Origin: Lumnitzera littorea
Taxonomy: Eukaryota; Streptophyta; Magnoliopsida; Myrtales; Combretaceae
Assembly (NCBI GenBank): GCA_024138015.1
Contig: JAMXBB010000003.1
Span: 13,497,159-13,561,158, forward strand
Length of the DNA: 64,000 nt
Reading direction: 5' to 3'
The notes beneath the pieces were generated by a model that was not told the origin of the DNA, did not search any database, and worked only from the letters and a program-made list of their open reading frames with translations. The translations under genes were made by a program, and so were the position numbers. Shown here one piece after another: positions 36,501-49,372 of the stretch (the first letter of the stretch is position 1; every line of letters begins with the position of its first letter).

Positions 36501-37508
36501 TTTAGACATGAAATCGTGTTTTAAAGATACGATTTCAACTACTATATTCGTAGTATTTTTTTTTTTGTGTTGGTGTATTTTTTGGATTTTTATTTTAAAA
36601 ATGCATTTTTTACCCCTTTCCTTTAGAAAGTTCGTTAACCAACTTTTCATATATAGTTAAATATAGTGACAAGTGAGGAAAAAAGTAGATAGACCAACAT
36701 GCGTCAGTGAGTATATGATAAGTGGAAATAATAGAACCGGTTCCATGCGATCCTACTACTTTTACATGTTACTCCTTAAATGGAGAATATTATCAAAATA
36801 CGTGGACTAATGTTTTAAGTATATTGCTCAGATAAGTGAAACATTAATATTGAAACATCATAAGTTACCTAAATGTTATATGCTTCTATGTGGTAGCATG
36901 CATATATATATATATATTTTGAAGGCCACACAAAATCATCTTAATTTTATCGGATTTTTGTTTCAGACATCAGATTTGTGGAATTCAGACCAAGTGTTAT
37001 CGCAGCATTAGCATTGAAACACGTCCTAGAAGACTTGTTTGTGGCTAAACTGGGGCTAGATCTTACTCCACTAGATAAATTCATCTGCCTAGATGGAAGG
37101 GTAAGACAAACTTGCAAAAGTTTTTATTTATTATATTCTTTCGCTAAAATAAAGTATTCGATTCCATATATTTTATAACATACTTTAAATAAGAGTTACC
37201 ACTTAATGGATGGTTTTTCTGTGATAAATTAAACTTTCCTATATCGAAGGCGCCATATATTGAACAATTTTAAGCTCTTCTATCTACCGGTAGACCTATT
37301 GATGTGTGTAAATATAATACTACTAATCTCTAATTCTATGAATTCGCTGATATTAATTTTTTTTTTTCGACTGCAGGAAGATACAACGAAGTGCCGAAGC
37401 CTTCTACAGGAGTGCCTGCACGATCCATGCTTTAATTCATCATCACCATTTTGCGAGAAATCCGTCCACTATCCGGCGAGTCCGGTCACCGTATTGTTGA
37501 ACGAGTAG
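33528..37508 (+). CDS. CYCD5: D-type cyclin, CYCD5-like
   Basis: Six exons: 33528-33800, 33953-34039, 34654-34755, 35772-35979, 36967-37100 and 37377-37508. Introns are GT-AG and the joined frame encodes 311 residues. Residues 4-8 (LLCHE) fit the LxCxE retinoblastoma-binding motif. The cyclin N domain spans about residues 68-185 (ARSKAIHWLIK, LAANFFDRFVSI, ELMSIACLSIASKY, MLQALEWRL). The C domain follows to about 290 (FRPSVIAALALKHVLEDL). It would bind a cyclin-dependent kinase in the nucleus and phosphorylate RBR at G1/S. The short N terminus with the motif almost at the start and the 311-residue length fit CYCD5. The exon count and phases fit plant CYCD genes. Subfamily assignment is from resemblance only. 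Confidence 0.9.
35682..35715. repeat. (TA)n microsatellite in cyclin intron 3
   Basis: Nearly uninterrupted TA repeat shortly before the exon-4 acceptor. Smaller TA tracts lie at 34795-34810, 36900-36919 and 37848-37864. Confidence 0.8.
36385..36540. repeat. palindromic TGAAATCGTATxTTAAA motifs in cyclin intron 4
   Basis: A block like ATGAAATCGTATCTTAAAAA followed by TAAGATTTCAT occurs at 36385-36415, with a related block at 36508-36537 and a degraded one between. Each can fold on itself. Noncoding. Confidence 0.45.
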
Positions 37509-38435
37509 ATCGACGTTTGTGATTGCCATGCCGATCTTTCGCTGTTTAACACGCAACCTGCAGCTTCAGATCTTGAGCTTACCATTAATAAGAAAAGGAA
37601 GAGGAAAGATGATGCACTATGTTTCAACTGAATAGTTTCAAGAAACCACGTGATTATCTCGTGCTTTTTAACTTCCTAACCGAGATTGATCAAAGATCAA
37701 TTCCAACTTTAGTACATTTTATTTTCAATAAATTTAGGCAGCATTTTGCTAGTTCTTTGTTAAAATAATTGAGCTTAACTATATAAATTATGGTAAAGGT
37801 TCCTGTAACTCAGCAGCTTGAATATTGTAATAGAGTTGGGAAAAAAAATATATATATATATATATGGAAAGAGCCTTTTTAAGACTTGTCAACTTTACCC
37901 TTCTTAGCATTAAAGGCGTTGAGGAAAAACTCCAAGCCCTGTGATACAATCTCTTTTATTTAGTTGTCACTTTTTAGTAATCCACCGTGTTTCCTTCAAA
38001 ATGTGTTTCGTGAACTATAGAAGACCTTAAGTACCCAAAATAATGTTCATACCCATATGATAATAATTATTATTGTATTAATTATTGATTGTCTTTGTAG
38101 CCATACCCATATGGTAACAGCATTACACAATATGAGATACCATTTCAAATTTTAAACAATGAAAATTCTCATAAGATGTTAAATTATTTGATTATGTGAA
38201 TTAGTATTAATCAATTATTCAAAATATATATTTTAAATTACTACCATATCTTTTATGAAATTATTATTTAATAATATTATTTGACCAATATAGATATTAT
38301 AATTAAGCTTTTAACTTTAATAGCTTATGATGGATATAACTACTTACTTTAATACCTAAGGAGAGGTCATTACTCTCATCTAATAAAACATAAAAACTGC
38401 TTCCCATTAAACAGTGAGCATTTTTTTTTTTATAT
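37509..38435. other. cyclin 3' flank
   Basis: Contains the probable 3' UTR; AATAAATTTAGG at 37727 is a possible poly(A) signal. The rest is AT-rich with no gene seen. Confidence 0.4.
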
Positions 38436-38775
38436 TCATAGAACTTTCAAGATGAATTATTCTCTAATTTCAAGTACATGAATCATCCTTTAACTTTATA
38501 TATAAAACAAATGATTGTGTTACAATCTTGTAATTACATGCAATTTAAAATTCTATTTATATAATATATATATTTGTGTGTATTATTCATGACCCTGTTC
38601 ACATTATTCATGAACCTATTCATAAAACTTTCAATTTCATAAAACTTTCAATATCAATCGCTCTCTAATTTTAGTTACATATATCTTACTTTAACTTTAT
38701 ATATAAAATGGATGAACATGTTATAATCTTGTAGTTACAAACAATTTAAATCTCGGTTTATATAATATAAATATA
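38436..38775 (+). repeat. two tandem units of about 190 bp
   Basis: Each unit runs CATAGAACTTTCAA or CATAAAACTTTCAA, then a CTCTAATTT block, ACTTTATATATAAAA, a TTACAATCTTGTA-like block, and finally ATATAATAT.AATATA. The second copy begins near 38632. No coding sequence. Confidence 0.65.
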
Positions 38776-39051
38776 TATATTAAAACTTTCTAGCAATTGG
38801 TATAAGAACATCATAAATACAAATTATGGTTGTTGCTTTCGTACTTTTCCATAATTTTAATTAGAACTTATGGATCCTAATTCTATTAGATTCAACTTCC
38901 TTCATATTAATATATTGGTTTTTACTTTATACATGTCCTGTGTACCAAACATCTCCTTTTAATATCCTTAAATTTATATGACTTTTGTTAATGGCTTAAA
39001 TTTATATGACCTTTATTTAATGGCTTTCGTGTTGTTGTTAAACCATGTTCT

Positions 39052-40931
39052 TGTTATAGCCTAATTTTGTAATGTTTTAGAATTTAGGACGTTACAAACC
39101 GTCATGTACTTCTAAAAATACATCAAGCTTAGTAAACAACTAAAATTTCCAAAATATTCTCATAACAATCTCTAAATATCCTCATAAATTCAAATTTCTC
39201 AGATAAAATCATAATTTCTTTTAAATAAAATAACTATTTCTTGAACAATAATTATTAAGTAAACAAGACTAAGGTTCCAACTTATCAAATCTTTTTCGTT
39301 CATTCTTTAAGTAACGAATGTAGTCGTCTTTCTTCCCATCCTAAAGGTAGTAACAAGTATCTTCAAAACTTGAATAATCTTTTTGTGCATCAACATTTCC
39401 CGCATTTGTAAAATATAAGGAATTAGTGAAGCCCTATACATAATCCATAAACACATGTGCATAAACAAGTAATGGTAGATCACATGCGATAAATATAAGA
39501 CAATTAAAATACACAATCATTTATTTACCTTTACCTTTAGCTAGTCATACAACAAATAATAGAGGTCCCTATAACTCCATTACATCACAGCTCGTAATAA
39601 AACCAAGCATTGGACGTGCCTCTTTAAGCCTCTCTATGATGTAATGCTAGGCATGCCTTTTCAAACTCCTCTACAATAACCTAAATTTACCTTAAATAAT
39701 TGCCATGTGAAACTTCACTAAGGACAACGTGTCATATGGCTTATTGGGGTTAACCTTAGGAATTTGTCACTTTAGTCTCTTAGGACAAGCCAAGCACAAT
39801 CAATAAGCATTGATTTAAGCCGAATATTTATTAGCTCGTTTTAGATAATCTAACCTAGCCATATGCAATAAACAAGTGTCATATGCCTACAACTTGATCA
39901 TAACTAACTTTACTAGAATAATTTGTGAGGGAAATGAAAGATAAAAATATTTTAGCAAGATTTACAACTTCCTATAAGTTTTCTAAAAGTTTAAGATAAG
40001 AATTTAAGGTAGAAAATAACTAAACTAAAGAAGGAAAGTTGAAGGGGCAACATCTATAGGAAGCACGGCCATGATCCTAGGCCGGTTTCTCCTTTAAATT
40101 TCAACAAGTTTATGGGCAAGATTATGGCCATGAATCTCGGTTGTAATCCTCTCGTTCACCAATCTTGTTCCAAATCATGCTCATGTTTCACTCCCAACTT
40201 AATCGTAAGAATCATTGCTAAGAAAATGCTTGTGATTCTAGGTTATAGTTATCTTATTTCACAATTTCTCCTCCTTTTTCACTGATTTCAACACATCTAA
40301 TCCTTGATGTGATTTCTACAACTCATCCCCCCTCCATCAACACCACAATCATTACTTCAATTATCAAATTCAATATCAAATCATCTTTATAATATACTTA
40401 AATCCATAATTCATACAAAAATGAAGAGATAACGTTAAAAGGAATACTTTACCTTAACACTTGATAAACCTTCGAATGATCCTTTGCTTTTCTTAATTTG
40501 ACTTATTGCACAACCTTAAAAGATTGATATGAAACACTCAGATTCATCAAGACTCCTAACTTACAAAGTTATAACACTTACAAGCCATATCTTCTTAAGG
40601 TTGCAGTAGCCTTATGTTCTACGCTTCACTAATGTCTTCTTCTTACACCACCAATTGAATTATACTTGTGATTTTCTAATGAAAACTAATCAAATCATGG
40701 CAAAACTTCAACCATACCTTAAGGGTTTGTCGACAAGGAGTCTAAAGCTTCTATTGAAGGAGAGAAAACCTTTGATAAGAATGAGAATGGGACTAGGGTT
40801 TCACTACTCATGAGGCCTTTAAAAGAGTGATGGGCTTTTTTGAAAATGCCATCTCTTTTTAATTAACAACAATCTAATATGCCCCTATTTTTATTTCATG
40901 CATTTATTTATTTATTTTTTGGGATATTATA
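39052..40931 (-). mobile_element. possible long solo LTR, copy D
   Basis: On the minus strand it would start TATAATATCCC and end GGCTATAACA. These resemble the ends of copy C (TGTGATATCCC...GGCATGACA) and copy A (GGCATAACA), allowing G-to-A changes. The interior has no legible coding sequence and I could not align it convincingly with the others. Flanking GTTCT and GATTT are poor as a duplication. Confidence 0.35.
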
Positions 40932-42373
40932 GATTTACAAGTGAATTTTGGATTATATATCGATAGAAATTGGATTTTATGTAATCCAGTGAACATTTGA
41001 TCCAGTTTCTATTTTGTGCACTTGGTTTCAATAGTGTGTGAATTGTTATGAGTGATATTTCTCTATATTGATATAGCATTTTATCAAACATTATATGCTA
41101 CATTGATTTCAAGATATTTTGCACTTATATGGACTTTAATGAACATAATCTCTTATACAAATTCAACATGAATTACAATAAATTTGATTATTGGATTAGT
41201 GATTCCATAGCTTATGTACTACTTCATAATTCACTTTGGCATACAAACATATTTGAGATTAAATCATTCGCAGGTATACCATATATGATGCTTAACGACA
41301 AAATCAAAAATTGACCTAATTATTTCATGTTAGAAATTTACTTAAGATAAACTTTTGATTTCAATTCTTTGATTCCTTGTTAAACTTGTGTGAAATTCCT
41401 CTAATGTATCAAACGAATTCTTTATTTATCTTTGATAAACAAATATGTGTATATTCCTTAATGCAAGTCAATAAGATATTGGAAGTACTCAAATCAATGA
41501 CATGAAAATCTTACACAAATACATGATTATTTGACCTCATTATTGATTTCACGTTAAGAAGTTTGTACATCAATATTTGTATATATAACCTAGTTGATTT
41601 GTTATTATCTAAGTACATATTTCTTTTGCATAATGATGGTATGGAAGGGTAGTTCTAGATAATTAGCTTAATTTATAGGTCAATCTCTTTATGATTATGG
41701 ACTGATAATTTGATATTGAATAAATGTATCTTTTAATTAATGGGTATATGCCATTGTAGCTCAGTGTTGTTTTTATTTTTAAAATGGTAGTTTATAAGGT
41801 TTGATAAAGGTATTGTTATTTTATTAGAAAGTTTAATCATTTATATATTGTTTCCCTTTTATAAGTACAATTGACAGTTTTAGAACTTGGTGGCTACTTA
41901 ACCAATATATACCGATTGTTAAATCCTTTTACATCTTTGATTATAAGGTAATTCATATGTCCTAAGGAATCTACTAATTTATATATTGATAGCAATATAA
42001 TTATTTACTTATTGATATGATCCTTTTTTTTCCCTTTTAATAGCTTTTATGAGCATATCAGTTTATCTATATCTAAGTCTATATCTATATCTTCTATATT
42101 ATTTAAACTCCAGCAGGTTTACGGTTTGTTTTTTATATTATTGGAATTACCTATTTATAATTTAATATTCCACATAATTTATTGCTATTAAGTTTATAAT
42201 ACATATATGTAAATACTATTTCATTAATGATATCAATATCAATGAACTTAATTATCCTCATCTCTCATTCACCTAAATCAATATAGAAACCCTTCTCTTT
42301 TCTTTCTATGTTCTCTACTTCCTTTCTTATTTTTTCTATTCACTTTTATAAATGCTAATTACTCTCACTCATA

Positions 42374-42374
<1 letters not shown>
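40932..42374. other. intergenic, no gene seen
   Basis: AT-rich; the open frame 41129-41314 has no recognisable family. Confidence 0.4.
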
Positions 42375-42406
<32 letters not shown>

Positions 42407-42408
42407 TC
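42375..42408. repeat. (CT)n(CA)n microsatellite
   Basis: CTCTCTCTCT followed by CACACACACA, immediately left of a probable Gypsy LTR. Confidence 0.9.
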
Positions 42409-42416
42409 ATGGTTTC

Positions 42417-43206
42417 TGTCATAGAATTAATTGGGTTAAGCCCATTAATTATTTTGTCTTGACTTCTTGGGCTAGGTAAGTGAAAGGCCGAGGAGTTTAG
42501 TTTATTGTGGGATGATTCAAAGAGAATTGGCTTAATGGACTTGAAATAGGAATTGTAGGACCTGTCCATTTACCTCTAGCCTTTCTCAAGCATGCTCATG
42601 CACTTATGAGGAAGGTACTAGTTTTTGTCCCATTAACTAGCTCATTCAAGATAATCATAAAATGAGTAAACTTTATATCATCTGTTAATTACCTAAATAC
42701 AGCCTCACTTACTCTTCTATAAATCTATCAAAAAGGCTTTGGTAAGTGAATGCAATGAAAAGACTTAGAAATGACGGTAGAGCTTGAGCTTTTGCATGTT
42801 TTGTAGAAGTTAAATCCCTATATTAAGGAATTTAAGCCTCATTGGCCACCATGCCTAAGAACCTATCAATTTTCAACCATTCCTCCTCATTTGGGAACTT
42901 TTAGGGAGATTAGAGAAACAACATTCCACTTTGAGAAGCTTACTCTCCAAGATCAAAAATGCAGTTTAGGCAAAGAATTAATCTCATTTGTTTAAGTTGC
43001 GAGGTGGATGCTCGAGGTTTCTAAAGACTTTCTTGTTTATCACTTGTCCATTTGAGACTCTGAGATAATCCATTCCTTCCCCCTGCCTCATTTTCTCTTA
43101 GTCATTCCACCTAGTGTGATTCTTATTTCACTTCTTTAAAGCCACATGTAGCGTATCACTTACGCATTGCGCAACTAACTACTCCAATTGGACTTCTATA
43201 TCTACA
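42417..43206 (+). repeat. 5' LTR of Gypsy element X
   Basis: Inferred from a primer-binding-type site just after 43206, a TATAAA at 42719-42724 and a TGT...ACA span. The left edge is approximate and no 3' partner was found. Confidence 0.5.
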
Positions 43207-43211
43207 TTTTT

Positions 43212-43229
43212 TTGTGACTCTACTGGGGA
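43212..43229 (+). other. primer-binding site of Gypsy element X
   Basis: TTGTGACTCTACTGGGGA resembles the TTGGCGACTCxxCTGGGGA sequence that follows the 5' LTR of many plant Gypsy elements. Confidence 0.6.
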
Positions 43230-43239
43230 CTAGCAATAG

Positions 43240-44623
43240 ATGAGATATGACATCTCTTAAGAAGAGAGTGACTAGTCTATTTGATACCACCTCTCAGGAG
43301 CAAGATACGAACGTTGAACAACTAAATAAGACCCAACTCCACCATCTAAGAACACTAGTCATGATAATCTACTCCCTAAGCCTCCTTAGGACCTTACAAA
43401 GGTGATGCAAACTATGCAAGATGCCATCAAAGTCTTGAATTAGTTCATGTTTATGTTTAGCCTCCTCATAGTTGGGTTAGTTGACATTGTTGTAGCACAA
43501 CAAGGAGTAGCTTTACCAAATCTAATTGCTATTGCATAGCAAGGCACTATCCCTCCAGCTTAACTAGTTGGCCTTCCCGTTCTTGAGGAAGATGCCCTTA
43601 AAGGAAGAGGTGAGCAAACTCCTCTATTAGAAGCTACACAATAACCAACCCTAAAGTAGAGAATGCAAGAGTCCAACCTAGTGGCTCTTCCTTCTCAAGT
43701 GTCTAACCTCTATACATAACCTTGTAGTCTTAGTAATTGGTTAATTTACTTCCTATCCCAATCTCACTTGTGCTTTCTACTCGTACCCTAAGCTTCTACT
43801 CTAAGGGCTTCCTTTATAATAGGGGAATAGTTGGGCATCTATATGAATGAAATACAAGCTAAGTCATTTATAAGTAGTGTTAGAATTAGAACTCCCTTAT
43901 CACTAGTGCATCATGACAAAACCATATCTTAAGGACTATGTGAGTCTTAAGTTCTTGTTGCTCAATGGTACAGCAGGAAGCACAAAAGAACATGTTGAAA
44001 TTTATTGAAAACAATGGAGCTTTATAGGCTTGATGATGATGATTTGAAGCTTGAAGAGTTCTCTAAATCACTAACAAAGAAAGCATATACTTAGTATGTT
44101 AATCTCCCTTTAGGATTAATTGATTCATGAGGGTCTATGGATAAGCTCTTCTTAGAGAAGCTCTTCTCTACTTGGGAGTGAGTTACAATTAACGACATGG
44201 GAAGGATACCATAAAACTTGAGAGAGGATTTGATGGATTATATAGAGTGTTTTAGAGAGCACACCTTAGACATTCAAGATATTTGTGATGAAAGAGTGCT
44301 AGTAAAGATCTATACCCTTCCTAATAGATGTTGTACACTTAGAGAACCTCTCATTATGTTCTTTCGCTGCATTTGTTGAGAATGTATGAAGAACAAACAA
44401 TTCTATTGTGAGCTAATTAGGGAAAGGTGAGCAACATTCATATCCTCAACTTAAATTTTCATAGTTTTTCCTTTATATTTAAAAATAAATATTTATAACA
44501 TAGTGTCTCAACTTAGCAATTATGTTAAGTATTTTGCCATAAAAGTTCTTAAGAATTGCTTATAATAGGAATAGGCATTGTTTACTACCTTCCTTTATTC
44601 AATCACTATTTGTATATATATAT
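43240..44623 (+). pseudogene. Gypsy element X gag remnant
   Basis: In changing frames the + strand reads EFSKSLTKKAYT then Y-V-N-L-P-L-G-L-I-D-S, LFLEKLFSTWE, and a block near 44190-44330 with LREDLMDYIECFREHTLDIQ and ERVLVKIYTLP. This is the plant Gypsy capsid domain. It is cut at 44624 by the LTR of element Y, and no continuation is recognised beyond 55277. Confidence 0.7.
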
Positions 44624-45441
44624 TAGTAGGGATCGTAGACTAGTCACTCACTCTCGAGCTTAAGGACTCGCCACTATGGTTCGTCGAATTGTCCAAGGGG
44701 AGTTAAACCATAAAGAGCAATGTTTTATCTACCTTGACTTGCTAAGCTATTCTAGCCGAATCTCTCTCTCTCACATTTTGGAAACACCTAAAGTAGTCGA
44801 CCTATTGTTGATCCGACCTCTTATTTTCGTACTAGATTCTCCCTTTGCCGAGTTGATATCCATTCGAGGCCGAGTTATGCCACTTTCAAGTCGACCTACC
44901 TCATTCGACTAGGAGAAGCTATTGAGCATTCAAATTGACCTGCTCTGCTTAAAACAACTTTACCTAGCAAAGCATAATCATTAGGAACATTGAATAGGCA
45001 GTTGATACGTACTTTATTTCTTTGACATTCGTATTGTCCTTACAAGAATATTCTCTTTCCACTTCATTATGGATTTATCCTTGTAAATTACACAATTTTC
45101 CTTTTCTAGTAAGAATCTTATTATAATTTTCATTGACTTAGGACTTACCTTAATTGGGCCATATAAATACTTTTAATATGTAATACCCACAACAATAGTA
45201 ATATCAAATTTTGGACATCATTCTTCTTTCCTCTAGAGCTTGTGTTTTCTTGTTGAATCTTGAAGAGCTCTTATGTAGGCCATTGAGCATGGACTAGTGA
45301 CAAATGACCTTATGTTATACTTGTACGTTATATTAAGTATAGTTTAAGTGAGTCATATCTACTATTGGTACATGAGAACCCTTACTCAACCTTCTACTAC
45401 CGTTTATTTTTCAAACCATCTTACAATTCAGACTCACCAGA
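44624..45441 (+). repeat. Gypsy element Y, LTR copy 1 (3'-truncated)
   Basis: Starts TAGTAGGGATC and shares long colinear blocks with the split LTR 45442-51152 and with 54930-55277: GACTTACCTTAATTGGG, a TATAAATAC promoter box near 45165, GAGCTTGTGTTTTCT, a CATTGAGCATGGACTAGTG-like stretch and TTATACTTGTACG. It lacks the last 100 or so bases of the LTR. Confidence 0.75.
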
Positions 45442-45545
45442 TGATAGGGATCATGGACCAATTACGTACTTTGGAGTTTGAAGGCTTGCTCATATGGTTG
45501 GCTGAGCTGTTTGAGGGCAGTTGAACTCATAAGAGCAGTGCATTC

Positions 45546-48500
45546 TGTGATATCCCATAAATCAACAATCAAGACATGAACATTTAAGTATTAGGATAAA
45601 GCCATATCCTTATACGATTAGGATTAATAATTAATCTAAGGCATTTGAGAAAGTAAATCAATTAGGTTAGAAACTTATGAGAAACATGATAATCTTAAAT
45701 GAGGAATTCTTGTAGGTTTGAAAATCCATAATATAATAAGAATATCAAGAATATAATCAAAATAGTTAAAATTTATTCTATATGAGACCTTAAAGTCGAA
45801 TTTAAGGCAATTGTACCTAAATTTATGGTTTTTGAGAAAAATTATCCAATTAAATATAAACTTTACAACTAAGATAGAAAAATTAGTTGAAATGATTTGG
45901 TAAAGTTGGATTTTAAAAATAATTACTCAAAAAATTTCGATTTTGCCCCTAAAAGTATGATTACTTAATATAGTGTAAAAATGGTGGAAACCCTTAAAAT
46001 TAAGCTCAGAATGTGATGAAAACTTAGAGATAAGTTAATTAGGCAATAAAAGAAAATAATATAGCATAATATATTATATAAGTATACTCGGTATATATAA
46101 TAAATATATTAGTAAATTAACTTAATATAATATAATTATGCATAATAAGCGTTAAATTTGCAAAAATTAAATAGGAAAAATATCTTAAAAATAAGAGAAA
46201 TATTAGAAACATGGTTATATGCATATAATTACTCATTATGTGTGTTACATATATAGTGTATATATACACATATATTAATATAATAATTAAATATACTTAA
46301 ATTATTCAAATTTTATTAAAATTACTCTAAAATTTTACTAAAATTACCAAAACTCATCCAAATGATGTGGGAATAGTTGGAATCTACGTGGCACTTCAAC
46401 AAAAACTGGAAATGATGACTCAAAAGTGAATCATTAACAATTTGCCACCTTATACTTTTTGTTTTTCAAGAAAAATATTAAAATAAATTACTTAATAATT
46501 AAGAAAAAAAAAATCCAACCAACCCTGACTACTATAAATAAGACTCCCTTACAATAGATACAAGTTTAGTAACCCAAATTATAGAAAGGAAAAATAAGAA
46601 AAAATCAAAGGAAAATAGAAAAAATTAGAACAAAAATAGAGTAAGGACTGAACTGGGATGGTTCCTAAACCATTCGATAACCTGACGTAGAGCCTTGTCG
46701 CCACCTTATAGAGCAACCACCGCCTAGTTCGACCGATAACTCCTCTCAGGCCAACGGTGGTCAGAGCTTTAATGAACTCAAGTTCTAAACTTCTATCCTA
46801 TTTTTCTCTATTTTTGAAAAATTATTAAATTAATTAGGAAAAATATGAAAAAATTAATTTCTAGGTTATTTTAGATGTACTTTTATTTCATAAATTTATT
46901 TTAACAAAATTAAGAATATTTAATGTACTTGCTTAACAAATGTACTGTTCACCTGAAATTTAAAATTTAAAATAAATACGCTAAATGAAGTAGTTTTTAA
47001 CTCAAAAATTTTATGTAGAATTTTTATGATATATATGTAATTGCTATGTAGCTTAATTTTTATTTGAATATTTTTAATATTTATCGTATTTTTCAGCCTA
47101 AAAATACAAGTTGAAATCAATTTGGTGCAAAAAGGATTATAATTGGGTAATTTATGATAATTTTGGAGTAAAATCATAAATACGAATATATAAACAATAG
47201 ATCAAAAACTTGAAACCAAGTACTAGTTGAGTTCCTTATATTTTTAGGAGTCTATAGAAATTTTCAGGGAAATATTTGGTGACTCGAGCTATTTATTACG
47301 AATTTACGTAGTAAAACGACTTAAATTACAAATCGGGACGTATTTTTAATAATAATAAGTTAAAACGTAATAAATAGTTAAATAAAAACTATGTATAGGT
47401 ATACTAATCAAATTAGATAAAAGTGTATTTTTAATTTAATTAACGATATTTTACTGATTGGGATTCATTATAAGGATACTAAGGTTAGATAATACTTATA
47501 TTATAGATTATACTGACGAATTAGGTAAAATACAATTTAATAACATAAAATATGTATAATGACAAATATTTATGTAGATACATATAACTGTATTAAAAAC
47601 TTAAACTACCCGTTAAAAGTTATATTTAAAAATAGGACTCGTAATACGTGTCACAGGGTTTGTACGAGCCCAATAACACTAATTTTACAAAAATCGGATA
47701 AACCTAAGTAATATAACCTATATCTTTACAATATTACTAGTTTACATATTACTATAACTTTACTATAATTGAAATGTAAGTTAACTAATTAAAAGTACAT
47801 TTTGATTGCATCGAAACGATATATAATATGTAATAGCATGTAATAGCATAAATTACGTATATTATCAATAATTAATAACTTAACTCGATATATATAACCA
47901 TTTCAAATCAAATCCTAATTTTTTCATAATTATTATGAAAACTAAATTTAGATTTTATGTATATAGGATTCCTCTATAGTTATATTGTTGACAACTCGAG
48001 TCTTCTGTAGTGAGCATCTAAATAGGTAAGTGGGATAAATGCTTTACAATATTTTGGGATATTACTTCAGAATATCTGGAGACTTTAGTATGTATTGGCT
48101 TCTAATTGTAGTTAGCTGTTTGTATGTATATTGTGTTTGTGATTGAGTTTCGATTTGCTGTAATGGGAGCTAAACTCTATGTTATGGTTGTTCCATGAAT
48201 ATTATGTTTGAATTGTTTGACCTTGGTTGATCACCTTAACAATGAACTAACTCAAATTGGGCTTAACATCTAACTTAATTTGCATCGCATCCCACTAGGG
48301 GTAACAACTAGAATTTTCGGGCCAAATATGGACTCCCTTCGATGAGGATAGCTGGAATGGTCATTTTCTTACCCTTAGCCGAACTAAGTGATAAGAGAGG
48401 AGGTTACAGCAAGATTAGGAGCTGTGGTTCGAAAGTGGTCACGGGAGGAGAAATTTCTCTATTGCACAAGCCCTGGTTTGGTTTTGATTCGTGAGTATGT

Positions 48501-49150
48501 GACGTCAATTTTCTCAACCTGGATTAGAGCAGACGCAATTTCTCTAATCTCATGATTGACCAGATAATATCGTGTGATGGCATTTGCTTGTACACGCATT
48601 GCATCTAACTAACTTGGTTGAAAACTCTACTTGTGATGTGCCAAGTGCATACTTCTGTCTCCACTTACTTACTGAGTAAGTTGTTGCTCATTTTCCTATA
48701 GTTTATTTTACAAGTTTCAAATGGATTACAAATGTCTACCAAATACCAGAACACTAGTAGAATGGGGTAAGGAGTGAGATGTAACAAGAAACAACTAGTT
48801 ATTGCTCTTAATATTAACTTTTTATCTTTTAAGGAAAACTATACAAGACTCTTTAAAGGGCTTGGTAGTTTTTAATATTTTTTGTCTCTATGTGAAATGA
48901 TAGGTACCTGTAGGATTTATTAACACTATTTTGTAATGTCAAATTACAAAATCTATTTTTAATAAATTATTTTAAAAGGATTACTCTACAGGTTTATATT
49001 AAATAGGTATCGAATTGGATGCTTTAAAGGGGTAGGGTTGAGTATACCTAGTATGAACCAAGTCTAAGATAGCAGTTGCAAGGATAGTTTTTATTTTAGG
49101 ATGGTTCATATGGCGGGATTGTTACGACTTCACCTTTTTAAGGCATGACA
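45546..49150 (+). mobile_element. long solo-LTR-like element, copy C (3605 bp)
   Basis: TGTGATATCCC...GGCATGACA is flanked by the perfect duplication CATTC (45541-45545 and 49151-49155). A TATA box lies at 46533-46540. It shares end sequences and internal blocks with copies A and B, for example GGATTAGAGCAGACGCAATT followed by TCTCTAATCTCAT near 48520-48553. No coding sequence, internal domain or second LTR is seen. The best reading is a solo LTR of a long-LTR Gypsy lineage; a non-autonomous element is the alternative. Confidence 0.85.
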
Positions 49151-49372
49151 CATTCCCCAGTCCGACCTGTTAAGTTACTCTACATCATTCAAGAAGTTGC
49201 CGAGGTGATTGACTTATGTACTGAGCCAATCCCTCCATAACACATCTATTTAAGGCTAAGTATGGAATTAGTATACTACCAACTCGATACATGCCGAGGT
49301 TGAGTTGACACCCATCCGAAGTTGACCACTAGAAGTTGACCTTGATAATGAGCCACCTTCTAAATAAACCCA

